Source: Streptomyces halobius
GTDB taxonomy: Bacteria; Actinomycetota; Actinomycetes; Streptomycetales; Streptomycetaceae
Reading direction: 5' to 3'
DNA length: 64,000 nt
NCBI RefSeq assembly: GCF_023277745.1
Contig: NZ_CP086322.1
Span: forward strand, 9,175,127 to 9,239,126
Under the pieces are notes generated by a model. It did not search any database and had not been told where the DNA came from. It saw nothing but the letters and a program-made list of their open reading frames with translations. Each line of letters starts with the position of its first letter. Positions within the stretch are counted from its first letter, which is position 1. The position numbers and the translations under genes are program-made. Positions 16,619 to 24,523 of this stretch are shown here, in pieces.

Positions 16619-16931
16619 GCGCTGTCGTCGGGGGAGACTGCCCCTGCCCGGCAGCCGGTCAAACCGGGACGTGAACACAGCCCGCCATGCGTTTCGACGC
16701 CGGCCACATCAAGCATGGCGTCACGCAGGGCGGATAACGACGGTCCTGGTCCGGCACGCTGATCGGCGTTCTGGCGGTCCGCATCTGCATGAAACCGGTC
16801 AATGGCGCTGCCGCCGACCGCGAAGGAATGGGGCTGCATCAGCGGACTCTCCAGATGACCGGCATACCGTCAGGTCATGCGTGGGGTAAGAAGAGTTACC
16901 TTGAGCGCCATGAAGCGAGCAGTCCGGCGCT
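16619..16931. other. Intergenic stretch without a supported gene
   Basis: About 310 bases between the operon terminator and a small HTH gene. GC content falls from this point. I see no gene or strong repeat in it. Confidence 0.5.
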
Positions 16932-17177
16932 GTGGCCCTCATAAAGGCACTAGGGCACCCTGTGCGCCTGCGCCTTGTTCAGGCCGTCATTCAGGGACCG
17001 TGCACGGTCCGGGAGCTAAGCGCTCTCGACGGCACCGGAACGAGCGGTCAGCTCTACCACCATCTGCGCTTGCTTACAGACGCCGGGTGGCTGCATAGCC
17101 CCCACCGCGGGCAGTACGCCATCACCGAAGAACGGGGCAAGCGCGTGCTCCTGGCTATCGCTGCGGCCAAACATTGA
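16932..17177 (+). CDS. Small winged-helix (ArsR-like) regulator
   Basis: 81 residues from GTG at 16932 (an in-frame stop lies 21 bases upstream). VALIKALGHPVRLRLVQAVI is the first helix pair, TVRELSALDGTGTSGQLYHH the recognition region and AGWLHSPHRGQYAIT the wing. It is short for the family, so a little of the N-terminus may be missing. It lies at the border of the RiPP cluster and the lower-GC scar zone and could regulate either. Confidence 0.65.
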   Translation: MALIKALGHPVRLRLVQAVIQGPCTVRELSALDGTGTSGQLYHHLRLLTDAGWLHSPHRGQYAITEERGKRVLLAIAAAKH

Positions 17178-17947
17178 CGTCCGCCTGATCTGACTTGAGT
17201 GCTCTTCAATCTTGAGGAAGGGCTCGCCGGCCCCCTCTGGGTCCAATCCATGCCCCGCCGAATGCGCCAGAACTATGCGACACGGTCGCTCGGCGATGGG
17301 CCACACGATTACTTCTGTGAACCCATCGAGGAGCGGATCTATGTCCTGCGGACGCCGGCCTGCGGCGACAACCATCACGGTCCAGGCCTTCAGCTGTGAT
17401 CGGTCACGAAAACGCCTGGAGGCCACAGCTTCGGCTCCGAAATGCGCGAGAGATAGGGATCTGATCCTGCCCGGCGCAGGCGACCAGTCCAGTGCCTGAG
17501 TGAAACCCGTCACGCTGGCCGGTGCGCCTCAGCCTCGGCCCCCTTCATCAACAGCCGGAAGAAATGAATCCGGATATCGCTTGCTCGCAAAGGGGGATGG
17601 CCGAAATGATCTCTTGCGAGTCTGGCCCGATCCGTGATGATGTTTCCTTACTCGAAGCGGTTGCACTGTCCCTCAGCAGAGCGTGACTGCGCTCGCGCCT
17701 GCTTTGCGAGGAAGGAAATGAGGGGGAGGAAAGGTGCAGCAGGCGGCTGCAATTGCCGAACAGTCCGTCACATCTTTCGTAGCACCTGGCCTCGTTGAGC
17801 TTCCAGGGGATCGCTGAAGGCAGGGCGCGCCCCCCTCCTCTGCCCGTCCCAGGCTTGCGACGCAGACGACTGGGTTTCGAATGCTACATCCGAACAGTCT
17901 CCACCAGCGCACCGCACTGGACGATTCACGAACAACAAGGAGCAAAA
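17178..17947. other. Intergenic region, no supported gene
   Basis: 770 bases of mixed composition with short, low-quality open frames on both strands and no recognisable protein. It may hold relics of a transposed segment. Confidence 0.4.
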
Positions 17948-18274
17948 ATGCGCAAGTCCTTTTTCGTGGCAAGCTTCACAGCTGCAGCTCTCATCAGCTT
18001 GGCGCATACGGCCACTGCAGCACCTGTGACACAGTCAGGAACGGGTATCGAGAGGTCAACCGACGCCTCTGCTTCATTTGAAGCTCGTGGGTGGGTGCCT
18101 CCGGCCGGATACTTTCTTGAAAATAAGCTCGTAGGGTGGGACGAGGCTAGCTGCCGAAAGGGAGGAGACAAAGGAAAGGCCCAAGGAAAATGGCGTCAGT
18201 ACATCTGTCACGAGGAGATGGTGAAGGTCGCCGACGTCTGGGTTCTTGCGCAGGCTCTGTACGTCAAGAAGTAA
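17948..18274 (+). CDS. Small secreted protein with two cysteines
   Basis: 108 residues; ATG at 17948 behind ACAAGGAGC. A signal peptide (RKSFFVASFTAAALISLAHT, cleavage near A-T-A|A) precedes a basic mature domain: GWVPPAGYFLENKLVGWDEA, CRKGGDKGKAQGKWRQYIC, and a hydrophobic end. The spacing of the two Cys suggests one disulfide. No family is recognised; it recalls secreted small Cys peptides of Streptomyces. Codon use is less GC-rich than in the neighbours, which suggests transfer. Confidence 0.7.
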   Translation: MRKSFFVASFTAAALISLAHTATAAPVTQSGTGIERSTDASASFEARGWVPPAGYFLENKLVGWDEASCRKGGDKGKAQGKWRQYICHEEMVKVADVWVLAQALYVKK

Positions 18275-19230
18275 CCATGACTGGGCGTTTCCGTAGCTGA
18301 TGGCGCTGGTGGGAGTGGTTGCGCTTGCGGCACCTCAGGCCGATCAGCCCTACGGGGACGCCGTTCGAAGCGACCCTGGCGGGTTCTGCCGGATGTGGAG
18401 TTGACCCCCTGGTTCGCCAGCTCTCGGTGGGGCCTCCGCGTCACCGAGAGAAGCACAGCTCATTACATAGGAAAGCCTGCGATTGTCATTACCGCATGGC
18501 CAGCCCGGTACCTGCGAGTAGGATTCTCGGGCACGTCGGCACGGAGCCCGTCCTCTGTAGGCGATTGCGCAGATGTCTGCCAAGTGGCAGCTCTCCAACT
18601 CTGTCAGCAAATGCACCGTAATCGGTGTGTTGTGACAGCCTGATTGCGGCCATGGAGAGTGCGAGCTTCGTTTATTCCGTCGCGTGCTTCCTGCTCCTAT
18701 CTCGCCCCCCAGTCACGACGCTCCCGGCCGCCGACGATGATGCCGGTCACTAGCAGTGGCGTCAGAGCTGCCGCGGACGCTTTGTGCGCTGGGCAGATGA
18801 CGATCACGAACGAGGTGGGAGCAAGTCAGCGGGAGGAGACGAAGCCCGGTGACTGGTCTAGGTGGAGTGAGTACCGGCGCTCTCAGGTGCCCATCCTTGA
18901 TGCGAGCGGAGTGATCACCATTGTGGGTCACGGGAGTCTCCGCGGGCTCGACAGCATAGGTAAGGGGAGACCAGAGCCTGATCGTAGGTCGGCCTTCCGC
19001 GAAGCCTCCATGGGTAGGTGGTGCTGTCAGCCTTTATGCGCCGCGATCCCTTATTCACCCGTGCCTTGACGTGCGGGTCTCCCCTGTCGAGATCAGCCTC
19101 TGAGCCACTGAAGCAACTCGTGGACGGGTGTGGCGTTGGGCTGATCGTGGAGATCATCTCACTCAACACCGTGAGTTCATCGAGGCGTTCACCGGGCTGC
19201 GCCCTCGCCAGTTCCCATGCTTGGTCCATG
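18275..19230. other. Gene-poor scar region
   Basis: About 950 bases with reduced GC and only fragmentary open frames. Nothing here could be matched to a protein with confidence. Confidence 0.4.
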
Positions 19231-19680
19231 CAGTCCAGCGCGAGGGCGGCCGGGCTTTACCCGGATCGGCCAGGCCGCCCATGGGTTTTGACGCTGGAGG
19301 ACCGGGTCCTGCTGGTGGCGATGTACTGCCGCACCAACCTCGCCATGCGCCAGCTCGCCCCGCTGTTCAGAATCTCCCCTGGCGCGGTCGGCCGGATCAT
19401 TATTCGACATGGGCCCTTGCTGGCTGGCGCCGGCCAGGCACAAGCCAGGGAGACGTCAAGGCCTCATCATGGACGGTATGTTGGTACCCACTCGGGACCG
19501 GACAGTGTCGGCCTCGTCGAAGAACTACCGATACTCGGCGAACCTCCAGGTGCTGGTCAAAACGGAGACGCCGCTCGTACTGGCCGTCGGTCGGCCGCTG
19601 CCGGGCAATCGCAACGACTGCACCGCCTTCGCGGAGTCCGGTATGAAGGCTGCTTCGTCGATCGCCCCTCGTGCCAGGGC
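19231..19680 (+). pseudogene. IS5-type (DDE_Tnp_4-like) transposase remnant
   Basis: The N-terminal part reads LEDRVLLVAMYCRTNLAMRQ and LFRISPGAVGRIIIRHGPLL in one frame. After a frameshift near 19440-19470, a second frame gives VSASSKNYRYSANLQVLVK and GRPLPGNRNDCTAFAESG, which contains the first catalytic-region pieces of a DDE endonuclease. The DDE core beyond that is missing. The frame then runs directly into an unrelated sequence (next entry). Confidence 0.7.
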
Positions 19681-19987
19681 TCAGAGCATGTGGTTTCCGG
19701 GGCGACGCAAGGAGAAGGCCGTATTCGACATTTGCTGCGAGGTTGCCGACGCAGAAAACCCTACGTCTCTCCCGGCGCATCGGATTTTGGCGGCTTTCGT
19801 TTCCCGCAGTATTGAAGAGAGGGATCCCATCTGGTCCGAGCTGTCCGGATTTCAGTTCCTGCTCGCGCAATACAGCGGCCACGATGACTCAGAGGAGCCG
19901 GAGTATGTGTTCGTCTCCCCGTTCATTTCGAGTCCTGCGGCCGCCGGTTCGGAAGCGGCCGTCCAGGACGGCGCCGCCGGCAATTAG
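19681..19987 (+). pseudogene. C-terminal fragment of the linaridin-cluster conserved protein (copy of 11304-11849)
   Basis: Residues such as MWFPGRRKEKAVFDI, then FQFLLAQYSGHDDSEEPEY, match FWFPGRRAEKAIFD and FQVLLVRYSGYDHSEDPKY of the protein at 11304-11849. Only the C-terminal half is present and it continues in frame from the transposase remnant, so this is a fusion scar. It indicates that a second linaridin-type locus once lay here, or that a piece was carried by the element. Confidence 0.75.
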
Positions 19988-20017
19988 TGGGGCGGGGCGC
20001 AACTGGCCTGTTCTGCT

Positions 20018-20452
20018 TCAGTCCGTTCCTGGAACTGAGCCTTCGGAACTCACAGCGTCAGCGACGAGAGAAGGATCGATATAGCGGTCCCCTCTGTGTA
20101 CCCTGCGGATGATCTGGGCAAGCTCGTGGGCCGAAGCCGACTTGGGCACGAACGCATTGACGCCAACTTCCAGAGCACGTTTGAGGTGGCCGGGCAGATC
20201 GTGAGTGGCAACAACCACGGTTTTGCATGCTGGGAGCGCTTCGTGAATGGAGGCCGCAGCGTTGATGCCGTCACGCTCCGGCAACCGTAGATCGAGGACA
20301 GCAACGTCCGGATGGTCTCGGCAGGCCAGGGACTTTGCCTCTGAACCGGAAGTGGCTGTGGCAACCACTTCCAAATCCTCCTCAAGGGCCAGTAGCGCGG
20401 TGAGCGCGTCCCGTATGCGGTGGTCGCCATCGGCGAGCAGAACACGGATCAC
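20018..20452 (-). pseudogene. NarL/FixJ response regulator, receiver domain only
   Basis: 144 residues from GTG at 20452 (GAGGGAG upstream). Receiver features: VIRVLLADGDHRIRDAL (acidic pair), phospho-acceptor in VAVLDLRLPERDG, VVATHD, and Lys in AFVPKSAS, then RVHRGDRYIDPSLVADAV. In NarL-type regulators a LuxR-type HTH of about 65 residues should follow; here the frame stops at once. It is probably a truncated gene next to the transposase scar, though a stand-alone receiver cannot be excluded. Confidence 0.75.
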
Positions 20453-20819
20453 GGGTACTCCCTCTGGGTAGTGGCAGGCAGACAGTCCCTTCTGCGGGAA
20501 GGACATGATACCCAATCTGCCGACTTACTCATTCCATCTTTGGCTGTACGGAGCCAGCCACAGTAGCGGGTTTTCGGCCACCGTAAGCGGAATGTTCAAT
20601 TCAGCACCTCGCCATCCAGAGTGATCCGCGTCATATGCACATTCCGCAAAATGCTGCATTCATTCTCCAAGAGGCAGTCTTCGCGCAGATGCGGAATGTG
20701 TTCTACCAATAGCGAATCGGGCGGCAGGTCCCCTGTGGGCCAGTGTGAATGCGGTCCGCTTGGTGGCGAGAGCAGACGCCTTCCAGTTGCAATCGAAGAA
20801 TGAGAAACAGGGAGCCCGT
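20453..20819. other. Intergenic region, no supported gene
   Basis: About 370 AT-richer bases upstream of the truncated regulator and of the disrupted ORF at 20820. No gene is supported. Confidence 0.4.
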
Positions 20820-21054
20820 ATGAATGACATCGTTTCTTTCCTAAACCACGACGCGAAGACAGGTGAAAATCGAGATCGAGCAGACCGAAGGAATTGTTTT
20901 CGCGGAGCAGGTGCCGGTGCTAGCCGCCCTCACCGCTGCGGTATTCACGGCCGGTATTTATCTACGCGACCACGAATGCCCTGTTCGGCTGATCGATTTG
21001 TTCGCGGCGCGGCCATCAGGGCCACCTGGCCGGGCGCGGCACCCGAATCGCTGA
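20820..21054 (+). pseudogene. Disrupted small ORF with one hydrophobic helix
   Basis: ATG at 20820 follows AGGGAG and gives MNDIVSFLNHDAKTG; the plausible continuation (KIEIEQTEGIVFAEQVPVLA, then LTAAVFTAGIYLRDHE) lies in the frame that begins with GTG at 20863, implying a one-base shift. The reading then runs into the IS5 element. It may be the start of a small regulator-associated or peptide gene cut by the insertion. No family is recognised. Confidence 0.35.
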
Positions 21055-21061
21055 GTGGGCC

Positions 21062-21835
21062 GTGGTCCGGCCGCTGTTGCCGGTGCCGGCCTGGCTGCGT
21101 GGCCGGGGCGGGCAGCCGGAGACGTACTGCCACCGGGCGATGCTGGACGCGATCCGCTACCTGGTGGACAACGGCATCAAGTGGCGGGCGATGCCGGTGG
21201 ACTTCCCGCCGTGGGACCGGGTGTATGCATTCTTCCGCCGGTGGCGCGACCACTGGCTGGTCAAGGAGTTCCACGACCGGCTCCGAGCGAAGGTCCGCGA
21301 GGAGCTGGGGCGGGACGCGGAGCCGACGGCCGGGGTGATCGACTCGCAGTCCGTCAAGGCGGATGCCGTCGTCGGATCCGATAGCCGTGGCTTCGACGGC
21401 GGCAAGCTGATCAATGGGCGCAAGCGGCACGTCGTGGTCGACACGCTCGGCCTGCTGCTGGGGGTGATGGTGACCGCCGCGGACACCGGCGACCGCGCCG
21501 CCGCCCGGGTGCTGCTTGCGCAGGTGGCCGACGCACATCACCGGCTGGCCCTGGTCTGGGCCGACGCCGGCTACACCGGCAGCCTCATCGAGTACTGCTT
21601 CGCGGCACTGGCGCTGGTCGTTTCGATCGTCAAGCGCAGCGACGACCAGAAGGGGTTCGTGGTTCTGCCCAAGCGGTGGATCGTCGAGCGGTTCTTCGCC
21701 CACCTGATGCGCACCCGCCGCCTGGCACGCGACTACGAGCGCCGCACCACCAGCGCCGAGGCGATGATCTACTGGTCGATAACGCTCCTCATGAGCCGTC
21801 GCCTGGCCGCGAGGCGACGGGTTGGGGAAGCGTGA
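21062..21835 (+). CDS. IS5-family transposase (DDE_Tnp_1 type)
   Basis: 257 residues from GTG at 21062. Contains the N-terminal DUF4096-like part (RPLLPVPAWLRGRGGQPE, GIKWRAMPVDFPPWDRVYAF), first catalytic Asp in AGVIDSQSVKAD, GRKRHVVVDTLG, second Asp in LVWADAGYTG, and C-terminal WIVERFFAHLMRTRRLARDY holding the Glu. Three catalytic residues are present, so the enzyme may be active. The usual first residues (TDAEWA-like) are read only partly (AEW) before the start, with a stop about 70 bases further upstream. Terminal inverted repeats were not found by eye. Confidence 0.85.
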   Translation: MVRPLLPVPAWLRGRGGQPETYCHRAMLDAIRYLVDNGIKWRAMPVDFPPWDRVYAFFRRWRDHWLVKEFHDRLRAKVREELGRDAEPTAGVIDSQSVKADAVVGSDSRGFDGGKLINGRKRHVVVDTLGLLLGVMVTAADTGDRAAARVLLAQVADAHHRLALVWADAGYTGSLIEYCFAALALVVSIVKRSDDQKGFVVLPKRWIVERFFAHLMRTRRLARDYERRTTSAEAMIYWSITLLMSRRLAARRRVGEA

Positions 21836-22298
21836 ACCGGCCGGGCGCGGACTCGGCCAGCCAGCCGCGGGCAACCAGGCGTTTCGCCTTCGACCGCAGT
21901 GCCTCCACCTTTGCCGGCACCACGTCCATGCCGAACACCGAGGCCATCTCCTGGCAGGTCAGCGGCCCTTGATGCAGGCGATGCCGGTCCGCGAGCGCCT
22001 GCAGGATGCGCTGGTAGTCGACCGACAGCACCGACCAGGCCAGCCCCTCACGCCACACCGGCACCTGCGACTTCGGCCTCGCCGCATCCCGCAGCTCCCG
22101 GGCGGCCTCCGCATCGGCGTTGCCGTTCTCCGGAACCAGCACCGCGCCGACCCGCGAGCGGGCGATGGCCCATTCCTTCCATTCCTGCTCGGCCAGGGCC
22201 AGCTCGGCCTGGATGCGGTCGGCTTCCTCCCGCAGCTCGTCCACCCGGCGTCGAGCGGAGAGTTCGTGCTGTTCCAGCAGTCCCACGACCGACGACAT
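21789..22298 (-). CDS. Coiled-coil plus helix-turn-helix protein next to an IS5 transposase
   Basis: 169 residues from ATG at 22298 (GTGGAGG upstream). Residues 1-55 form a coiled coil (RRRVDELREEADRIQAELAL); the C-terminal half (about 85-165) looks like a winged helix (QGPLTCQEMASVFGMDVVPA, KAKRLVARGWLAESAPGRFT). It is tail-to-tail with the transposase, overlapping it by 47 bases. The combination suggests a passenger or regulator linked to the IS, but no function is established. Confidence 0.65.
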   Translation of the reverse strand: MSSVVGLLEQHELSARRRVDELREEADRIQAELALAEQEWKEWAIARSRVGAVLVPENGNADAEAARELRDAARPKSQVPVWREGLAWSVLSVDYQRILQALADRHRLHQGPLTCQEMASVFGMDVVPAKVEALRSKAKRLVARGWLAESAPGRFTLPQPVASRPGDGS

Positions 22299-22583
22299 CC
22301 GCAACCTCCACAGGAGCGACGACACGACAGCCCACCACTCCCACGGGATCGCCAGCCCTATGCCCCACCAGCGAAAACGCAGCCCTCAAGCCCGGAAAAA
22401 CAACAGCTACTAAGACGCGCTGTAGCCGACACCGCCGCTCAGCGGCTCCCCGAGGGACACCACCGCTCGCGGCGAACCAGATTACCTGAGATGAAGAGCG
22501 AACCAGACCAGATCACTTGAGGCAGGGGCCAGATCGGCAGAGACGGGACAGTCCGGTCTGCCGCCCGCAGCGGACACCTCACT
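22299..22583. other. Spacer before the inverted-repeat element
   Basis: About 285 bases with no supported gene between the coiled-coil protein and the left inverted repeat at 22584. Confidence 0.4.
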
Positions 22584-23911
22584 TGTCCTTTGCCATTGAA
22601 GCCAGTCGATGTGCCATCCAACCCAGCCGACGCGTGGCCTTGCAGTCGGCGTGGTCAGTCCGTGTCCGTTGCTGCCAGCACCGCAAGGCCCCGGCGCTGG
22701 GGCTCCAGGACGGCCAGTCCGATATCCCACGCCACGTCCTCGAACCAGTTGGTGGTGGCGCCGAAGCTGTACCAGTCGCACGTCTGCACCCGGGACTCAG
22801 CCGCCGTCGCCGAGGCTCCTGACTCAGCTCCCGTCAGGGCTGTCATGGACTGCCATGCGGCTAGACGCCCGTAGGCACCCTGCAGGCCATTGTTGTATGC
22901 GCCTCCCGTTGAGGCGGCGGAAAAGAGCAGTCGCCACGCCTGGGCAGCCGAGCACGGGGCAACCGCGGAGGGGGCCAGCCCGTCCAAGCATTCCTCGTCC
23001 AGGGCCGCCAGGATGCCTGGCACGGCATCGATGGTGACGGGCTCCGCGAGGGCGAACGTTGCGGCCGCGATCCGTCCGTTGGACTCTTGAGACCAGTTCG
23101 TCACCGCCGCTGAGATGGCCTCCACCGCGGATTTTGTCGTGGTCCGCTTCACCGCGTGCACATGGGCGATCGGCTCCACGGCCGGCTCGCCGTGCGCCTC
23201 AGCCCGTCCCGACGGCAGCGGCCAGGACGCGCCGCGAGCGTGGTACCTCGGAAGCCCAGGTTCGCCTTCGGTCTCAAGCCGCGACAGCGGCAGCCAGGCC
23301 AGAGAGTGCCGGGCCCACTCCACCGAGGACACCCAGCGTGCGACCTCGGGCAGTTCGGCCACCTCGGCGCCTCGGAGTACCAACTCCTGTACGAGGCAAG
23401 CACGCAACTCCACCATCGGCTCGGCAGACGGGGCAGATTCGGCGAACACCGCGGCCAGTAGTTGCGGAGGCTGCTCGGAGGCCAGCTGGGACGCAGCCGC
23501 GCGGATCTGCTTTCGGGTGCCGGTGGCGATTATCAGCCGCACCGCCTGTGCGATGTTCTCCCGGCCGGGAGTAGTGGTGAGCAGCTGCAAGAGGCTCCCG
23601 AAGACGCTCCGGTACTGCCACATCCGTTCGCCGGTGGTCCCATATCGGGCGTGCAGAGCGGTCCCCAGGTCGGCGACGAAGGCAGGGTCGCCGTCACCAA
23701 GCCGACGTTCGGCCAGCTCCACTACGGGGTCGGCGTCTTCCAACTCCGTCAGGTTTGCCACGATCGCTTCTATGTTGTCCGGCATGCCCAGAGCCTATGT
23801 GGGGTCGGACACAGACGATCGCCGGGTCCGGCGTTACTGCCATTGCCAATGAACGGCCCGTGAGCCGACTGGGTTGGATGGCAAATCGACTGGCTTCAAT
23901 GTCCAAGGACA
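22584..23911. mobile_element. 1.3-kb unit bounded by 48-bp inverted repeats, cargo a DUF6183-like gene
   Basis: 22584-22631 and 23864-23911 are inverted copies of each other: the inner 38 bp match at 35 positions (shared cores CATTGAAGCCAGTCGAT and TGCCATCCAACCCAG), and the outer part shares TGTCCTT. Between them lies a single complete gene on the minus strand and no transposase. The structure resembles a non-autonomous transposable cassette or a gene captured between two copies of a short element. Confidence 0.65.
22655..23785 (-). CDS. DUF6183-like protein of unknown function
   Basis: 376 residues from the ATG at 23785 (MPDNIEAIVANLTELED). Mostly helical with Ala-rich repeats in the middle; the C-terminal part has CDWYSFGATTNWFEDVAWDI, and together these recall the DUF6183 family common in Streptomyces. 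There is no signal or membrane segment. The gene fills the interval between two 48-bp inverted repeats and is complete. Its biochemical role is unknown. Confidence 0.65.
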   Translation of the reverse strand: MPDNIEAIVANLTELEDADPVVELAERRLGDGDPAFVADLGTALHARYGTTGERMWQYRSVFGSLLQLLTTTPGRENIAQAVRLIIATGTRKQIRAAASQLASEQPPQLLAAVFAESAPSAEPMVELRACLVQELVLRGAEVAELPEVARWVSSVEWARHSLAWLPLSRLETEGEPGLPRYHARGASWPLPSGRAEAHGEPAVEPIAHVHAVKRTTTKSAVEAISAAVTNWSQESNGRIAAATFALAEPVTIDAVPGILAALDEECLDGLAPSAVAPCSAAQAWRLLFSAASTGGAYNNGLQGAYGRLAAWQSMTALTGAESGASATAAESRVQTCDWYSFGATTNWFEDVAWDIGLAVLEPQRRGLAVLAATDTD

Positions 23912-24064
23912 TCACTGTCAACGGCCGCCGACTCCAAAGGTAAAGAAAAAGAAAAGTCGAGGGGGTGCTGTCCGAATCGGCCTTCCAGCCGCACTTGGTC
24001 CTGGTGAAAGGACCGCAACCGCTGGAGGACCCATGCAGTACACCCACCCCGCCCGGAGCCGGGC

Positions 24065-24523
24065 ATGAGCGCCGAGCTGCCCGGTGTGGCAGCCGCCCGC
24101 GACGCCGCACACGTCATTGCCGCGAGCTCCCCCTACCTCGCAGCCCTCATCCTCGCCGGAGCCGTCGCCGCCGGGATCGTCAGCCTGCGCCGCCGCCGGC
24201 ATGCGGACGCAGCCCTGGCCCACCGGGCCTGTGTCGAGCTGGTGCCGACGTCCACGTTCAACCCCGGCCTGGAAGAGGTCGGCCGGGCAGCCCACCAGTT
24301 CGCCCGGATCCATCACGCGGCCGGCGCCCCGGCCCGCGGCTCCGCCGCCCGCCTGCGCTACACCGTCACCGACGGCCAGATGCGCTGCTACCTCGAAGGC
24401 CCGGCCGACGCGGCCGCGGTGATGCGCATGCCGGCCTACTCGGAGGTCGAGGTCCGCACCCCCCACGCCAGCGCCGACATCCACCCCGTGCACTTCTCCC
24501 TGGCCAAGGAGGCACGGCGATGA
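24065..24523 (+). CDS. Membrane protein coupled to the conjugation ATPase
   Basis: 152 residues with one N-terminal helix (YLAALILAGAVAAGIVSL) then a soluble domain (CVELVPTSTFNPGLEEVGRA, LRYTVTDGQMRCYLEGPADA). Its stop overlaps the ATPase start (ATGA at 24520), and its soluble part resembles the N-terminal domain that some actinobacterial TraG/VirD4-like proteins carry in one chain. It probably forms the membrane anchor of the coupling protein. Confidence 0.65.
   Translation: MSAELPGVAAARDAAHVIAASSPYLAALILAGAVAAGIVSLRRRRHADAALAHRACVELVPTSTFNPGLEEVGRAAHQFARIHHAAGAPARGSAARLRYTVTDGQMRCYLEGPADAAAVMRMPAYSEVEVRTPHASADIHPVHFSLAKEARR

Noticed and set aside
17016..17513. A 165-codon minus-strand frame
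   Set aside because: Overlaps the winged-helix gene on the other strand and has no recognisable protein or RBS.
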